The position numbers were made by a program, and so were the translations under genes. DNA of 64,000 nt from contig JAGLGN010000020.1 of NCBI GenBank assembly GCA_023144005.1, forward strand, positions 74,941 through 138,940, in the 5' to 3' direction. This stretch comes from a bacterium. Its GTDB lineage: Bacteria; AUK180. Positions 9,107 to 17,923 of this stretch are shown piece by piece (within the stretch, counting starts at the first letter, position 1; each line of letters opens with the position of its first letter). The notes under the pieces were generated by a model. It was not told the DNA's origin and did not search any database. It worked only from the letters and a program-made list of their open reading frames with translations.

Positions 9107-10335
9107 CTTGATCCTATATCCTTTCTGTAAAAAATATTCTCACTCTTCAATTTCTCTAATTGATTATATATCCTATCACTTATTTTTTCAAATGATTTCC
9201 CTGTACAGGAGATCCCGCCCAATCGCCCTCCGCTGGACAGGTAATTTTCTCCTTCTTTTATCACTCCCGCGGGAAAAAATGTTAATTCCGGGTCTATCTT
9301 TCCTATATCCACGGGAAAACCCTTCGAATACTCACCCGGATATCCCTTTGCCGCTATGATTACGGTCATAGAGTAATTTTCTTTCGTTGTCAATTCCGGG
9401 GGAAGGATCCCTCTGGAAACATCAAGAAAGAGCTGCAGCATATCGTCATTCAGCAGGGGAAGCACCGCTTGAGTTTCCGGATCCCCGAAACGGCAATTGA
9501 ATTCCAGTACTTTCGCCTGATCGCCTTCAACCATTAAACCCGCGAAAAGCACTCCGCGGTAATCTATGCCCTTTTGCTTTAAATATGTAATCGTTCTGCC
9601 GATTATTTCACTGCCCCATTTCTCATAGAGGCCGGCCGGGATATCTACGGGAGCATAAGAACCCATGCCGCCGGTATTAGGGCCTTTATCCCCGTCATAC
9701 GCCTTTTTATGATCAGCGGCGGGGGGAAGTAGAATATATTTACCATCCGCCACAAGCGCCATCATCGATATCTCTTTTCCCTGAAGGAACTCCTCGACCA
9801 CGATACTCTTTTGCTTACCGAAGCGGTCCGTCTCCAGAATTTCCCTGGCTACTATCTTGGCACGGCAGATATCGGAAGCAAATACCGCACCCTTTCCTCC
9901 GGCAAGCCCGGAGGCCTTGATATAGACCGGCATGGTCATTTCAGATAGGACATCTTCTATGCGGTCGGAATCATTAATTATTCTGTATTTAGGTGACGGA
10001 ACTCCGGCTGAATTCATCAGCTCACGGGCGAAGGCCTTATCCCCTTCTAATCTCGCACCATCGCGGCCCGGGCCGAAAACATCGACACCGACGGCTATCA
10101 ATTTATCACTCAAGCCGTCAACAAGGGGCTTCTCCGGGCCGATGATCACCAGGCCGATGCCGGCATCGCATATATTGCCGGCCAATTCCTCATATGTCTG
10201 CTCCACCGGCAGAAAGGGTGCGACAAAATCAAGGCAGTTGTTATGGGGCCATTGATAAAGTACCGATGAAGATGAACGAAGGGAAAGTAGTAATGCAGAC
10301 TCCCTGCCCCCGTTGCCAATAACGAGGATCTTCAT
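9103..10335 (-). CDS. purD: phosphoribosylamine-glycine ligase (GARS)
   Basis: ATP-grasp enzyme that joins 5-phosphoribosylamine to glycine, step 2 of IMP synthesis. The N-terminal MKILVIGNGGRE and the ATP-grasp signatures KASGLAGGKG, GPNTGGMGSYAP and EFNCRFGDPETQ are present. I chose the ATG at 10335 (410 residues), which overlaps the purS stop as ATGA; the longer frame would begin with TTG inside purS. The length matches the single-domain family. No purN or purM fusion is present. Confidence 0.96.
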   Translation of the reverse strand: MKILVIGNGGRESALLLSLRSSSSVLYQWPHNNCLDFVAPFLPVEQTYEELAGNICDAGIGLVIIGPEKPLVDGLSDKLIAVGVDVFGPGRDGARLEGDKAFARELMNSAGVPSPKYRIINDSDRIEDVLSEMTMPVYIKASGLAGGKGAVFASDICRAKIVAREILETDRFGKQKSIVVEEFLQGKEISMMALVADGKYILLPPAADHKKAYDGDKGPNTGGMGSYAPVDIPAGLYEKWGSEIIGRTITYLKQKGIDYRGVLFAGLMVEGDQAKVLEFNCRFGDPETQAVLPLLNDDMLQLFLDVSRGILPPELTTKENYSMTVIIAAKGYPGEYSKGFPVDIGKIDPELTFFPAGVIKEGENYLSSGGRLGGISCTGKSFEKISDRIYNQLEKLKSENIFYRKDIGSR

Positions 10336-10562
10336 TTCCGCTCGATCTCCCAATCTTCAATTACCGGGTTTGACAAAATATCCGAAGCAAGTTTCTCCAC
10401 CTGCTCCCGGCCAATATCATCAGCAACTTCCAACACGAATACTCTTTCGATGGACACATTACTTACACCTGTATAGCCCAATTTATTCAGGGTTCTTTTC
10501 ACCGTATCTCCTTCCGGATTGAAAACCCCTTCCTTGAACTTCACCGTAATTCTATAACGCAT
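10332..10562 (-). CDS. purS: phosphoribosylformylglycinamidine synthase subunit PurS
   Basis: A 76-residue protein (MRYRITVKFKEGVFNPEGDT) matching PurS, the small subunit that bridges PurL and PurQ in the three-part FGAM synthase. A strong Shine-Dalgarno (GGAGG, 6 bases before ATG) supports the start, which overlaps the purB stop by 11 bases. Finding purS agrees with the short form of PurL and separate PurQ in the same operon, though here purS is far downstream, between purB and purD. Confidence 0.93.
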   Translation of the reverse strand: MRYRITVKFKEGVFNPEGDTVKRTLNKLGYTGVSNVSIERVFVLEVADDIGREQVEKLASDILSNPVIEDWEIERK

Positions 10563-11853
10563 TTTTTTCCTCCAAATAATCCTTTATGATCTCATCGGCA
10601 AAACGGGTGAAATAATCCTGGCTGACCATTGCCTTGAGCTGCGCTTTGTTAAAAAGATCCTTCATTCCGGGATCCGACAGGATCTCTTTTGATAATCCTA
10701 CTTTTTTAGTGATGGCATTGAAAACGAGCTCCTGGACCTTTTCATAGCCTTCTTTTCTGGAAAACCCGCTTTTCATCAATTCCTTCAGGACGGAGCCTGA
10801 AAGGAATCTTTCTCCGGAAAGTTCGATATTTCTTTTGATATTATCCTCATTTACCCGGATATTTCCTAAAATATTGGAAACTTCCGTGAGAATGAAGCAG
10901 AGTGAATGAAAAATATCGGGTAGAATAATGCGCTCCGCGGATGAGTGAGAGATATCTCTTTCATGCATTAACATGATATTCTCCATAGCAACGGTACTGT
11001 ATCCCCTGAGTAATCTCGCCATACCGGATACACGCTCGCATTTGATCGGGTTTTTCTTATGCGGCATGGCTGATGAGCCCTTCTGACCCTTTGTAAAACC
11101 CTCCATCACCTCACCAAGCTCGGTGTGGGACAGAAGCCGGATATTCAATGTGATCCTTTCCAGGCATCCTCCCAGTATAGCGGCTTCCGAAGCGATACGG
11201 GCATGTATATCCCTCTGTATGACCTGATTTGTCCCGATGATCCTCTTCAATCGAAGATTCTTGAGCACATATCTCTCCATTTCGGGGGTCAGAACGGCAT
11301 AAGTGCCTACCGCACCGGATATCACGCCCGCAGAGCCCTGATCCAGGGCATTCAGGAGATTTGCGGCGCAGCGATCGAATTCAGAAAGGTGATTGAGAAA
11401 TTTCAGTCCAAGTGTCGTCGGCTCGGCATGGACATTATGCGTCCTGCCCATGATAGTCACCCCTTTCCATTTGTGGATAAGCTCAAGGAGTATCTTCTCA
11501 ACACTTTTTATAAGCCTTCTGACCACTTTCGCCGTATCTCTGATCTGCATGCCTGTGGCGGTATCAAGGATATCAGAAGAGGTAAGACCCATATGCAGGC
11601 CCTTGGAGACGCCTGAGGCCTCTTCCAGGGCTTCGAGAAAGGCGATTATATCATGCTTTGTTATCTTCTCCCTTTCAATAACATCATTCTTACTTATCTT
11701 CGCTCTTGCTATCTTATCGGCAGAACCCCTGGGTACCTCGCCCGTACTTTCATAGTATCTGACGGCTTCGGCCTCGATCTTCACAAATCTCTTTAACCGC
11801 CCTGAATATGACCAGATGGAAGAAATGGGTTTGTATGAGTACCTCTCGATCAT
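10552..11853 (-). CDS. purB: adenylosuccinate lyase
   Basis: Acts twice in purine synthesis: it splits SAICAR to AICAR and adenylosuccinate to AMP. The protein is 433 residues. The fumarase-superfamily signature loop is GSSAMPHKKNPIKCE, with the catalytic-histidine segments GRTHNVHAEPTT and TSSDILDTA. The ATG overlaps the purE stop (ATGA). All motifs look intact. Confidence 0.97.
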   Translation of the reverse strand: MIERYSYKPISSIWSYSGRLKRFVKIEAEAVRYYESTGEVPRGSADKIARAKISKNDVIEREKITKHDIIAFLEALEEASGVSKGLHMGLTSSDILDTATGMQIRDTAKVVRRLIKSVEKILLELIHKWKGVTIMGRTHNVHAEPTTLGLKFLNHLSEFDRCAANLLNALDQGSAGVISGAVGTYAVLTPEMERYVLKNLRLKRIIGTNQVIQRDIHARIASEAAILGGCLERITLNIRLLSHTELGEVMEGFTKGQKGSSAMPHKKNPIKCERVSGMARLLRGYSTVAMENIMLMHERDISHSSAERIILPDIFHSLCFILTEVSNILGNIRVNEDNIKRNIELSGERFLSGSVLKELMKSGFSRKEGYEKVQELVFNAITKKVGLSKEILSDPGMKDLFNKAQLKAMVSQDYFTRFADEIIKDYLEEKNAL

Positions 11854-12290
11854 TTTCTGAGTTCCGCTTTCATCTTCTCACATTTCTCATTTTCTTTGCA
11901 AATTCTCAATGATAAAAGAGTGGCGTTTATCAGACCGGTTTTATCATATGAACAAACAGCCAGAGGTATTCCCTTAGGCATCTGTATCATTGAATAAAGC
12001 GCGTCCAGGTGTATCGGAGAACTGGAGAACGGAACGCCGAGCACAGGAGTATCCGATAATGCTGCGACAACTCCGGGAAGAGCCGCGGAAAAACCGGCGC
12101 CCGCGATAATGGCGGCGTAATCCTTGGAATGCTCTTTCAGAAAAGCCGTAAGCTCTTCAAGATCACGATGCGCTGAAAGAATCTTGACCTGATAATTAAT
12201 CTCACAGGTGGTCAGAAACTTTTCCATCGGCTCAAAATACTTGAGATCGCTTTTACTTCCGAACAAAAACAAAATTGTGTTATCTTTCAA
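11850..12290 (-). CDS. purE: PurE-type AIR carboxylase / N5-CAIR mutase, divergent
   Basis: Forms 4-carboxy-AIR from AIR or N5-CAIR. The FGSKSD phosphate motif and SAHRD (holding the catalytic histidine) are kept, and DALYSMIQMPKGIP matches the family core. The usual glycine-rich GGAAHLPG is GFSAALPG here, and SAHRTP has become SAHRDL. I prefer a TTG start at 12290 (146 residues), because AGGAGG lies exactly 7 bases upstream; an ATG at 12314 would lie before that site. No purK is nearby, so the enzyme may use CO2 directly (class II-like) or PurK is elsewhere. It overlaps purA by 11 bases. Confidence 0.88.
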   Translation of the reverse strand: MKDNTILFLFGSKSDLKYFEPMEKFLTTCEINYQVKILSAHRDLEELTAFLKEHSKDYAAIIAGAGFSAALPGVVAALSDTPVLGVPFSSSPIHLDALYSMIQMPKGIPLAVCSYDKTGLINATLLSLRICKENEKCEKMKAELRK

Positions 12291-13494
12291 TTGTCTGCCT
12301 CCTGGCGGGTCCATAAGAAATAATATTAATTGGAACTCTCAATTGTTCTTCTATATATTCAATATACTTTTTAAGATTTTCGGGAAGATCGCTGTAATTA
12401 CAATCCGGGGTTATCTCACCCCATCCCTCGAATTCTTTGTAAAGGGGCTTATTCGCGCTATCCCGGCTCTCGGCGATAAGTACCTTATCCATTCCGCAGA
12501 GAACATCCGCCTTGGTCATAGCGAGATCTGTGGTTCCACTGAGCATGACAGCGCGCTTCAAATCAACGATATCCGCCCAGCCCACCCGGCGCTTTCTGCC
12601 GGTAGTGGTACCGTACTCTCCGCCCTTCTCACATATGGCCTCGGAAATATCATCAAAGAGTTCGGTAGCAAAAGGCCCGTCGCCTACCCTGGTCGTATAT
12701 GATTTGAACACACCGGTGATCTTTTTCACACCGCCCAGGGGATAACCGCTTCCGCAAAGCGCGGCGCCTGAAACGGTATTGGAAGATGTGACGAACGGAT
12801 ATGTTCCGTGGTCCAGATCAAGAAGAATGCCCTGAGCACCTTCAAAAAGGATCTCTGTCTTCTTTTCATATGCCTCGAACATCAATTCCTCTGTATTGCA
12901 TATATATGTCTTCAATATATTCAGATATTCCATGATCTTATCGTACGAGTCCTGTATATCGGGAGGCTCGATCCCGAAATATTCTTTAAGTACAAATGAA
13001 TGATATTTCGCAGCCGACTCATATCTTTGAAAACCGCCGTCTCCGTCCAGAAGGTCTAAAAACCGTATACCGCGCCGGGCGGCTTTGTCGGAATATGCGG
13101 GGCCAATGCCTTTTTTTGTTGTACCGATGGAACCCTTGCGCATTTCATTCGCTCCGTCAAGAGCAATATGGAAGGGTGTTATCAGATGGCATTTTTCGGA
13201 AACCCTTAATCCTTTTGCCGATATGCCGTTTTCTTTCAGGCCCGCTATCTCCTTTACGAGCGTTGCCGGATTGACAACGACTCCGTTGCCTATGATACTC
13301 AACTTATCATCATACATGATACCGGAAGGTATAAGGTGATTGAAGTACTTTTTCCCGTCAATGAGAAGTGTATGGCCGGCATTATCTCCGCCCTGGAATC
13401 TTAATACGATATCGGCCTGAGAAGCCAGATAATCGGTTATTTTCCCCTTTCCTTCATCCCCCCATTGTAATCCTAAAAGCACACTTGCACTCAT
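12280..13494 (-). CDS. purA: adenylosuccinate synthetase
   Basis: GTP-dependent condensation of IMP with aspartate, the first step to AMP. The protein is 404 residues. The N-terminal P-loop LQWGDEGKGK and GDNAGHT are intact, as is GTTKKGIGPAYSDK. C-terminal GRKRRVGWADIVDLKRA matches the family. GGAG five bases before ATG supports the start. The family is usually about 430 residues, so this is slightly short but has no obvious loss. Confidence 0.97.
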   Translation of the reverse strand: MSASVLLGLQWGDEGKGKITDYLASQADIVLRFQGGDNAGHTLLIDGKKYFNHLIPSGIMYDDKLSIIGNGVVVNPATLVKEIAGLKENGISAKGLRVSEKCHLITPFHIALDGANEMRKGSIGTTKKGIGPAYSDKAARRGIRFLDLLDGDGGFQRYESAAKYHSFVLKEYFGIEPPDIQDSYDKIMEYLNILKTYICNTEELMFEAYEKKTEILFEGAQGILLDLDHGTYPFVTSSNTVSGAALCGSGYPLGGVKKITGVFKSYTTRVGDGPFATELFDDISEAICEKGGEYGTTTGRKRRVGWADIVDLKRAVMLSGTTDLAMTKADVLCGMDKVLIAESRDSANKPLYKEFEGWGEITPDCNYSDLPENLKKYIEYIEEQLRVPINIISYGPARRQTIER

Positions 13495-13502
13495 AAATAC
13501 TC

Positions 13503-14960
13503 CTAATGCCGGAAGTAGCGCTCTCCGGTCAACATCATCCCGATCCCAAGTTCCTTAGCCCTTTTGATCACTTTTTTATCCTTCAGAGACCCACCGGGCT
13601 GTATGATCCATCCGATCTTTGCCTCTGCCGCTATCTCAATAGAGTCTGCAAAGGGAAAGAAGCCGTCGGAAAGCAGCATTGCCCCTTCAGCGGCGTCACC
13701 GGCCTGCAGTATAGCCCTTTGCATGGCCTCAATGCGGTTCGGAAAGCCGAATCCCGCTCCAATGACACAATTATTCTTTATCAAGAGAATGGAATTTGAA
13801 GTATACAACCGCAGAAGAGAAATGCCGAAGTCGATCATATGATCCGAAGGAGCGGGAGAATTACACTCCGAAACTATTTTGTAATTCGCAGCAGCGGGAA
13901 TCCTGCTGTTGACCAGAAGTGTCCCCGCGAATCCTCTCATGCTGATAATGGGAGATCCTTCGGCATATTCTCCAATGAATATCCTTAGATTCTTTCTCTT
14001 TTCAAAGAGCAAAGAGATACATTCTTCGCTCAAAGCGGGAACTATGAGCACTTCCATAAAATGCTCCCTTAGCTTTAGAACAAGCTCGCGGTCTGGCTCG
14101 CGGTTCAAGGCGATTATCCCGCCGAAAGCGGATACCGGGTCGGTGCTCATGGCTTTCTCAAATGCTTCTTCAATACTATCGGCAAATGCGGCACCGACAG
14201 GATTGCCGTGCTTAACTACGGCGGCAGCCGGCTTCGTTCGCCCTCCTGCCGCTTCATATGCGATCCATGCGTCATAATAATTGTTAAATGATATGCCTTT
14301 TTTTGCTGTAACGACCTTCAGGCGGCAAAGGCCGGAAGGGTCAAAGGAGAAAACCTCGCCCCTTTCTCCCGGGTTCTCACCGTAAGACGCCTCGCATACC
14401 TTCTCCAAGGCAATGGCGGAATGATCTATACGCAGATCGGAAGCGGAGATAGACGATGCGATCACCGAGTCATAATAGGAGGTGAACGAGAATACCTTTT
14501 TTGATAAACTCTCAGGCGAGATCTCAACACCATCAAGAAAATCAATCAGATCCCCGGAATTCAGGAACGGCAGCACATGCGGAATGTTCTTCGCCGACGC
14601 TCTTAACAAGGTAACGCCGCCGATATCGATCAGCTCCCGATGCTTTTCAAATTCCCCTGCCCTGGGAAATGGATAAAGGTCCACTAAAACGACCTTGAGA
14701 CCGAATAACGGATGGTCTTCTCTTAATGACGGTGAAAGTATGGCCTCATAGATAACAGGAGACAAGGTCTTGACCCTCTGATCGGCCAATGTATCAAATC
14801 CCGTAAGATCGGCAAGTTCCTTGACCGCGATACCGGCTTCACGGAGGAAACGGTATGTACCTCCGGTGGAAAACACCGTATAATCGCATTGCACAAGCTT
14901 TTTCGCCGAATTAAGAAGGCCGTCATCCTTTGTATAGGACGATACTATTGCTTTTTTCAC
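13503..14960 (-). CDS. purH: bifunctional AICAR formyltransferase / IMP cyclohydrolase
   Basis: Performs the last two steps to IMP. The N-terminal cyclohydrolase domain has the methylglyoxal-synthase-like FSTGGTYRFLREAGI. The C-terminal transformylase has the catalytic KHGNPVGAA (lysine-histidine pair) and DGFFPFADSIE. At 485 residues it is somewhat shorter than the usual 510-530. The ATG overlaps the purC stop (ATGA). Full function is expected. Confidence 0.97.
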   Translation of the reverse strand: MKKAIVSSYTKDDGLLNSAKKLVQCDYTVFSTGGTYRFLREAGIAVKELADLTGFDTLADQRVKTLSPVIYEAILSPSLREDHPLFGLKVVLVDLYPFPRAGEFEKHRELIDIGGVTLLRASAKNIPHVLPFLNSGDLIDFLDGVEISPESLSKKVFSFTSYYDSVIASSISASDLRIDHSAIALEKVCEASYGENPGERGEVFSFDPSGLCRLKVVTAKKGISFNNYYDAWIAYEAAGGRTKPAAAVVKHGNPVGAAFADSIEEAFEKAMSTDPVSAFGGIIALNREPDRELVLKLREHFMEVLIVPALSEECISLLFEKRKNLRIFIGEYAEGSPIISMRGFAGTLLVNSRIPAAANYKIVSECNSPAPSDHMIDFGISLLRLYTSNSILLIKNNCVIGAGFGFPNRIEAMQRAILQAGDAAEGAMLLSDGFFPFADSIEIAAEAKIGWIIQPGGSLKDKKVIKRAKELGIGMMLTGERYFRH

Positions 14961-15658
14961 AGCACTCCCTTCAAACGGCCCTGAATATCTTTATAGCTTT
15001 CAACTATCTTGCCCATTCCCTTTCTGAATCTTTCTTTATCAAGCATCTCGCCGTCCTGCCCCCATAATCTGCACGAATCGGGATCGATCTCATCGGCAAG
15101 CAGAAGTTTTCCCGAAGGGTCTTTTCCGAACTCGATCTTGAAATCGACAAGCGAAATACCGCAGGATTCAAAGAGAGCTAATAGGATGCCGTTTATTTTT
15201 TTCGCGGATCTCTTCAATTCTTCGATCTCTTCCGGAGTAGCCAGATCCATTAATTCAAAGAGTTCTCTGGTGAGCTGCGGGTCGTTGCGTTCGTCATCCT
15301 TGTAGAAGAATTCAACAAGCGGAAAATCCAATTTGGCGCCGCTGACAAGATCGAAGCGCTTCAAAAAACTACCGTATGCCCTGTTGCGGACAACTACCTC
15401 AACTGGGATCATCTCCACATCGGATACCTCGATCGTGATTTCGTCCAGGCGCGAGATATATGATGTGTCAATACCGTTCTTTTTAAGATGCTCATATATC
15501 ATCCATGTAATATCGCAATTCAAAGCACCCTTGCCCTGCAGTTGCTCGTGTTTCTCCATGTTGAACGCGGTGATATCATCCTTGAATCTCAGAAAATATC
15601 TCTTTCCCGTTTCATCCTGTAACACAGCTTTTGTTTTACCTTCACCAATTTTTTTCAT
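14957..15658 (-). CDS. purC: SAICAR synthetase
   Basis: ATP-dependent ligation of aspartate to CAIR. The protein is 233 residues, the usual bacterial length. Recognised segments are GKTKAVLQDE at the N-terminus, PVEVVVRNRAYGSFLKR and the metal/ATP site LLADEIDPDSCRLW. The ATG overlaps the purM stop by four bases. It lies immediately before purH in transcription, although PurB acts between the two steps. Confidence 0.97.
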   Translation of the reverse strand: MKKIGEGKTKAVLQDETGKRYFLRFKDDITAFNMEKHEQLQGKGALNCDITWMIYEHLKKNGIDTSYISRLDEITIEVSDVEMIPVEVVVRNRAYGSFLKRFDLVSGAKLDFPLVEFFYKDDERNDPQLTRELFELMDLATPEEIEELKRSAKKINGILLALFESCGISLVDFKIEFGKDPSGKLLLADEIDPDSCRLWGQDGEMLDKERFRKGMGKIVESYKDIQGRLKGVL

Positions 15659-16572
15659 ATCACTTCTCCAATGATCTTATACTCTTCCGGTAATGTCGTC
15701 GATTCGCCGCCCGATAGAATAAAGGCGAAGCCGATCCCCATATTAAATACCCTGTACATCTCGTTCTTATCAACGCCGCACGCCTGTATCCTTTTGAATA
15801 TTTCAGGTACTTTCCAATTGTAATGAAGCTTGATCCCGCGTGAAGGGGGCACCGCCCTAAGAAGGTTCTCATGCACCCCTCCACCGGTAATATGCGCTGC
15901 GGCCTTGATATGGAATCTCTTCCTGAGCCGCTTGAATTCCTTTACATATATCTTCGTAGGCATAAGAAGTTCATCTCCCAGAGGAAGGTCGCCTTTCTCA
16001 ATGAGAAGATTGACAAGGCTGAATCCGTTTGAATGAAGCCCGGATGAAGGAAGGCCGACGATACGGTCGCCCTCTTTTACCTTGCTCCTATTAAGAAGAT
16101 CTTTTTTACGGCCCATGCCCATGGAAAAGCCGACAAGATCAATTTTATCTCCGTAAACCTCTGTCATTTGAGCTGATTCGCCGCCGATAAGCTGTGATCC
16201 GCTCTCCTTGCATCCTTGGATTATCCCTGAAAGTATCTGCTTAAAACGATCTTCCTCCATATCCCCGAAACCCATATAATCAAGAAAATATTTCGGGTAT
16301 AGCCCGGTACAGAGAATGTCATTTACATTCATCGCCACGAGATCTATTCCCACGGTATCATATTTTCCGAGTTTCTGCGCAAGCATCAGTTTTGTCCCCA
16401 CACCGTCACATGCCATAGAGATATACATATCTTCCGCTAATTTGATCGCCGCGCCGAAACCGCCGATATTTGAGCCGCCGGAAACACCCTGCTGCTTTAA
16501 AAGCCCCTTGACTATCGCGGGGATCTTCTGCGCGAATTCCAGGTCAACTCCGGAATCTTTGTAATCAACCAT
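15655..16572 (-). CDS. purM: phosphoribosylformylglycinamidine cyclo-ligase (AIR synthetase)
   Basis: Closes the imidazole ring to give AIR. It begins [14 protein letters not shown], the family's usual opening, with GGAG 7 bases upstream; this start at 16572 is preferred over an ATG two codons earlier or the longer frame inside purF. Motifs are CDGVGTKLMLAQ, LIGGESAQMTEVY and HITGGGVHENL. At 305 residues it is shorter than the common 330-350, the difference being at the C-terminus. It overlaps the purF stop by 8 bases. Confidence 0.95.
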   Translation of the reverse strand: MVDYKDSGVDLEFAQKIPAIVKGLLKQQGVSGGSNIGGFGAAIKLAEDMYISMACDGVGTKLMLAQKLGKYDTVGIDLVAMNVNDILCTGLYPKYFLDYMGFGDMEEDRFKQILSGIIQGCKESGSQLIGGESAQMTEVYGDKIDLVGFSMGMGRKKDLLNRSKVKEGDRIVGLPSSGLHSNGFSLVNLLIEKGDLPLGDELLMPTKIYVKEFKRLRKRFHIKAAAHITGGGVHENLLRAVPPSRGIKLHYNWKVPEIFKRIQACGVDKNEMYRVFNMGIGFAFILSGGESTTLPEEYKIIGEVI

Positions 16573-17923
16573 TTTCATTCTCCATAATATAATTTCCCGC
16601 GAAACAGGCGAAGCAATAATCATTCGCATTTTCCTTGAGAATGCGCTTCAGTCCTTCAACGGGAAGGTAATTCACCGAAGTGATACCAAAATGCTCCGCA
16701 AGCTCCTCCGGGGTCATCCTATTCGCTATGAGTTTCTCTCTGTCAGGCGTATCAACTCCGAAATAACAACTGTATTTTATAGGCGGAGAAGCTATGAAAT
16801 AATGTATCTTTTTAACATTTTTCGCCTTGATAAGCTTTATGATCGCATTGGCGGTAGTGCCCCTCACCATCGAGTCGTCTATAAGCGCGATCTCCTTACC
16901 TTCGATCACCTCCAGCACAGGTCTGAGCTTCATCTTCACGAGGTCCATTCTTTCTTTCTGCGTGGGTTGTATAAATGAACGACCTACATAATGATTCCTT
17001 ATAAGTCCCCTGTCCATGGGGATACCGCTTTCGCTGGCAAAACCCATTGCCGATGATACGCCGGAATCCGGCACTGCCACAACGATATCCGCTTTTATAT
17101 GGGAGTATTCTCTCGCCAATTGCTTTCCCATCTCATATCTCATCTTATGCACATTCTTTGAAAACACCTGGGAATCCGGCCTCGCGAAATATATATGTTC
17201 GAATACGCAATGCTGTTTGATAATCTCCGATGAGAAGCTTTTCATCTCGATCTTGCCGTCCATTCCTATCCTTAAAATATGTCCGGCGGGAACCTCTCCT
17301 AAAACCTTTCCGTCCAGGATATCTATCGCGCATGTCTCTGAAGCCACCATATGTCCGCCGGGTATCTCACCATAGACCAGCGGGCGGAAGCCATGAGGGT
17401 CACGGATCGCCCAAAGGGCATCCTCGGTAAGCATTACCAGAGAATACGCTCCTTTGATGGTTTTGACGGTTTCCACGAGCGCATCTTCAAAGCTGCCTTT
17501 CAACCCCGCGAGATAATGGATTATCAATTCCGAATCCGAATCTCCTGAAAAGATCGCGCCCCGTGCGGCGAGATGCCTTCTCAGGGGTTTGAAATTCACA
17601 AGATTTCCATTATGCGCAAGTGCGATCGGGCCGAAATTGGTCTCAGCGAATATCGGCTGGGCATTCGATATATGAGAATCTCCGGAGGTACGGTATCTGA
17701 CATGGCCGACGGAACCGTTACCCGCTCTGCTCTTTATTCTTTTGTCCAGAAGATTCCTGACAAAGCCGTCACATTTGTATGTCTCAAAATCCCCGTGATC
17801 GTTTATCGTAATGCCGGCGGATTCCTGCCCTCTATGCTGCAAAGAGAAAAGCGTGAGGTACATTTTATAAAATAGGTCCTGGTCCTCAAGAATGATCCCG
17901 GAAACTCCGCAATATTCTCTCAT
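16565..17923 (-). CDS. purF: amidophosphoribosyltransferase
   Basis: First enzyme of purine synthesis, making phosphoribosylamine from PRPP and glutamine. The N-terminal nucleophile cysteine is residue 5 ([10 protein letters not shown]), so a four-residue propeptide must be cleaved, as in Bacillus-type PurF. The PRPP motif is [13 protein letters not shown]. Cysteines in [23 protein letters not shown] and [10 protein letters not shown] match the four ligands of the oxygen-sensitive [4Fe-4S] cluster of that subclass. The Shine-Dalgarno GGGAGG is upstream, and the start overlaps the purL stop by four bases. Confidence 0.97.
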   Translation of the reverse strand: MREYCGVSGIILEDQDLFYKMYLTLFSLQHRGQESAGITINDHGDFETYKCDGFVRNLLDKRIKSRAGNGSVGHVRYRTSGDSHISNAQPIFAETNFGPIALAHNGNLVNFKPLRRHLAARGAIFSGDSDSELIIHYLAGLKGSFEDALVETVKTIKGAYSLVMLTEDALWAIRDPHGFRPLVYGEIPGGHMVASETCAIDILDGKVLGEVPAGHILRIGMDGKIEMKSFSSEIIKQHCVFEHIYFARPDSQVFSKNVHKMRYEMGKQLAREYSHIKADIVVAVPDSGVSSAMGFASESGIPMDRGLIRNHYVGRSFIQPTQKERMDLVKMKLRPVLEVIEGKEIALIDDSMVRGTTANAIIKLIKAKNVKKIHYFIASPPIKYSCYFGVDTPDREKLIANRMTPEELAEHFGITSVNYLPVEGLKRILKENANDYCFACFAGNYIMENENG

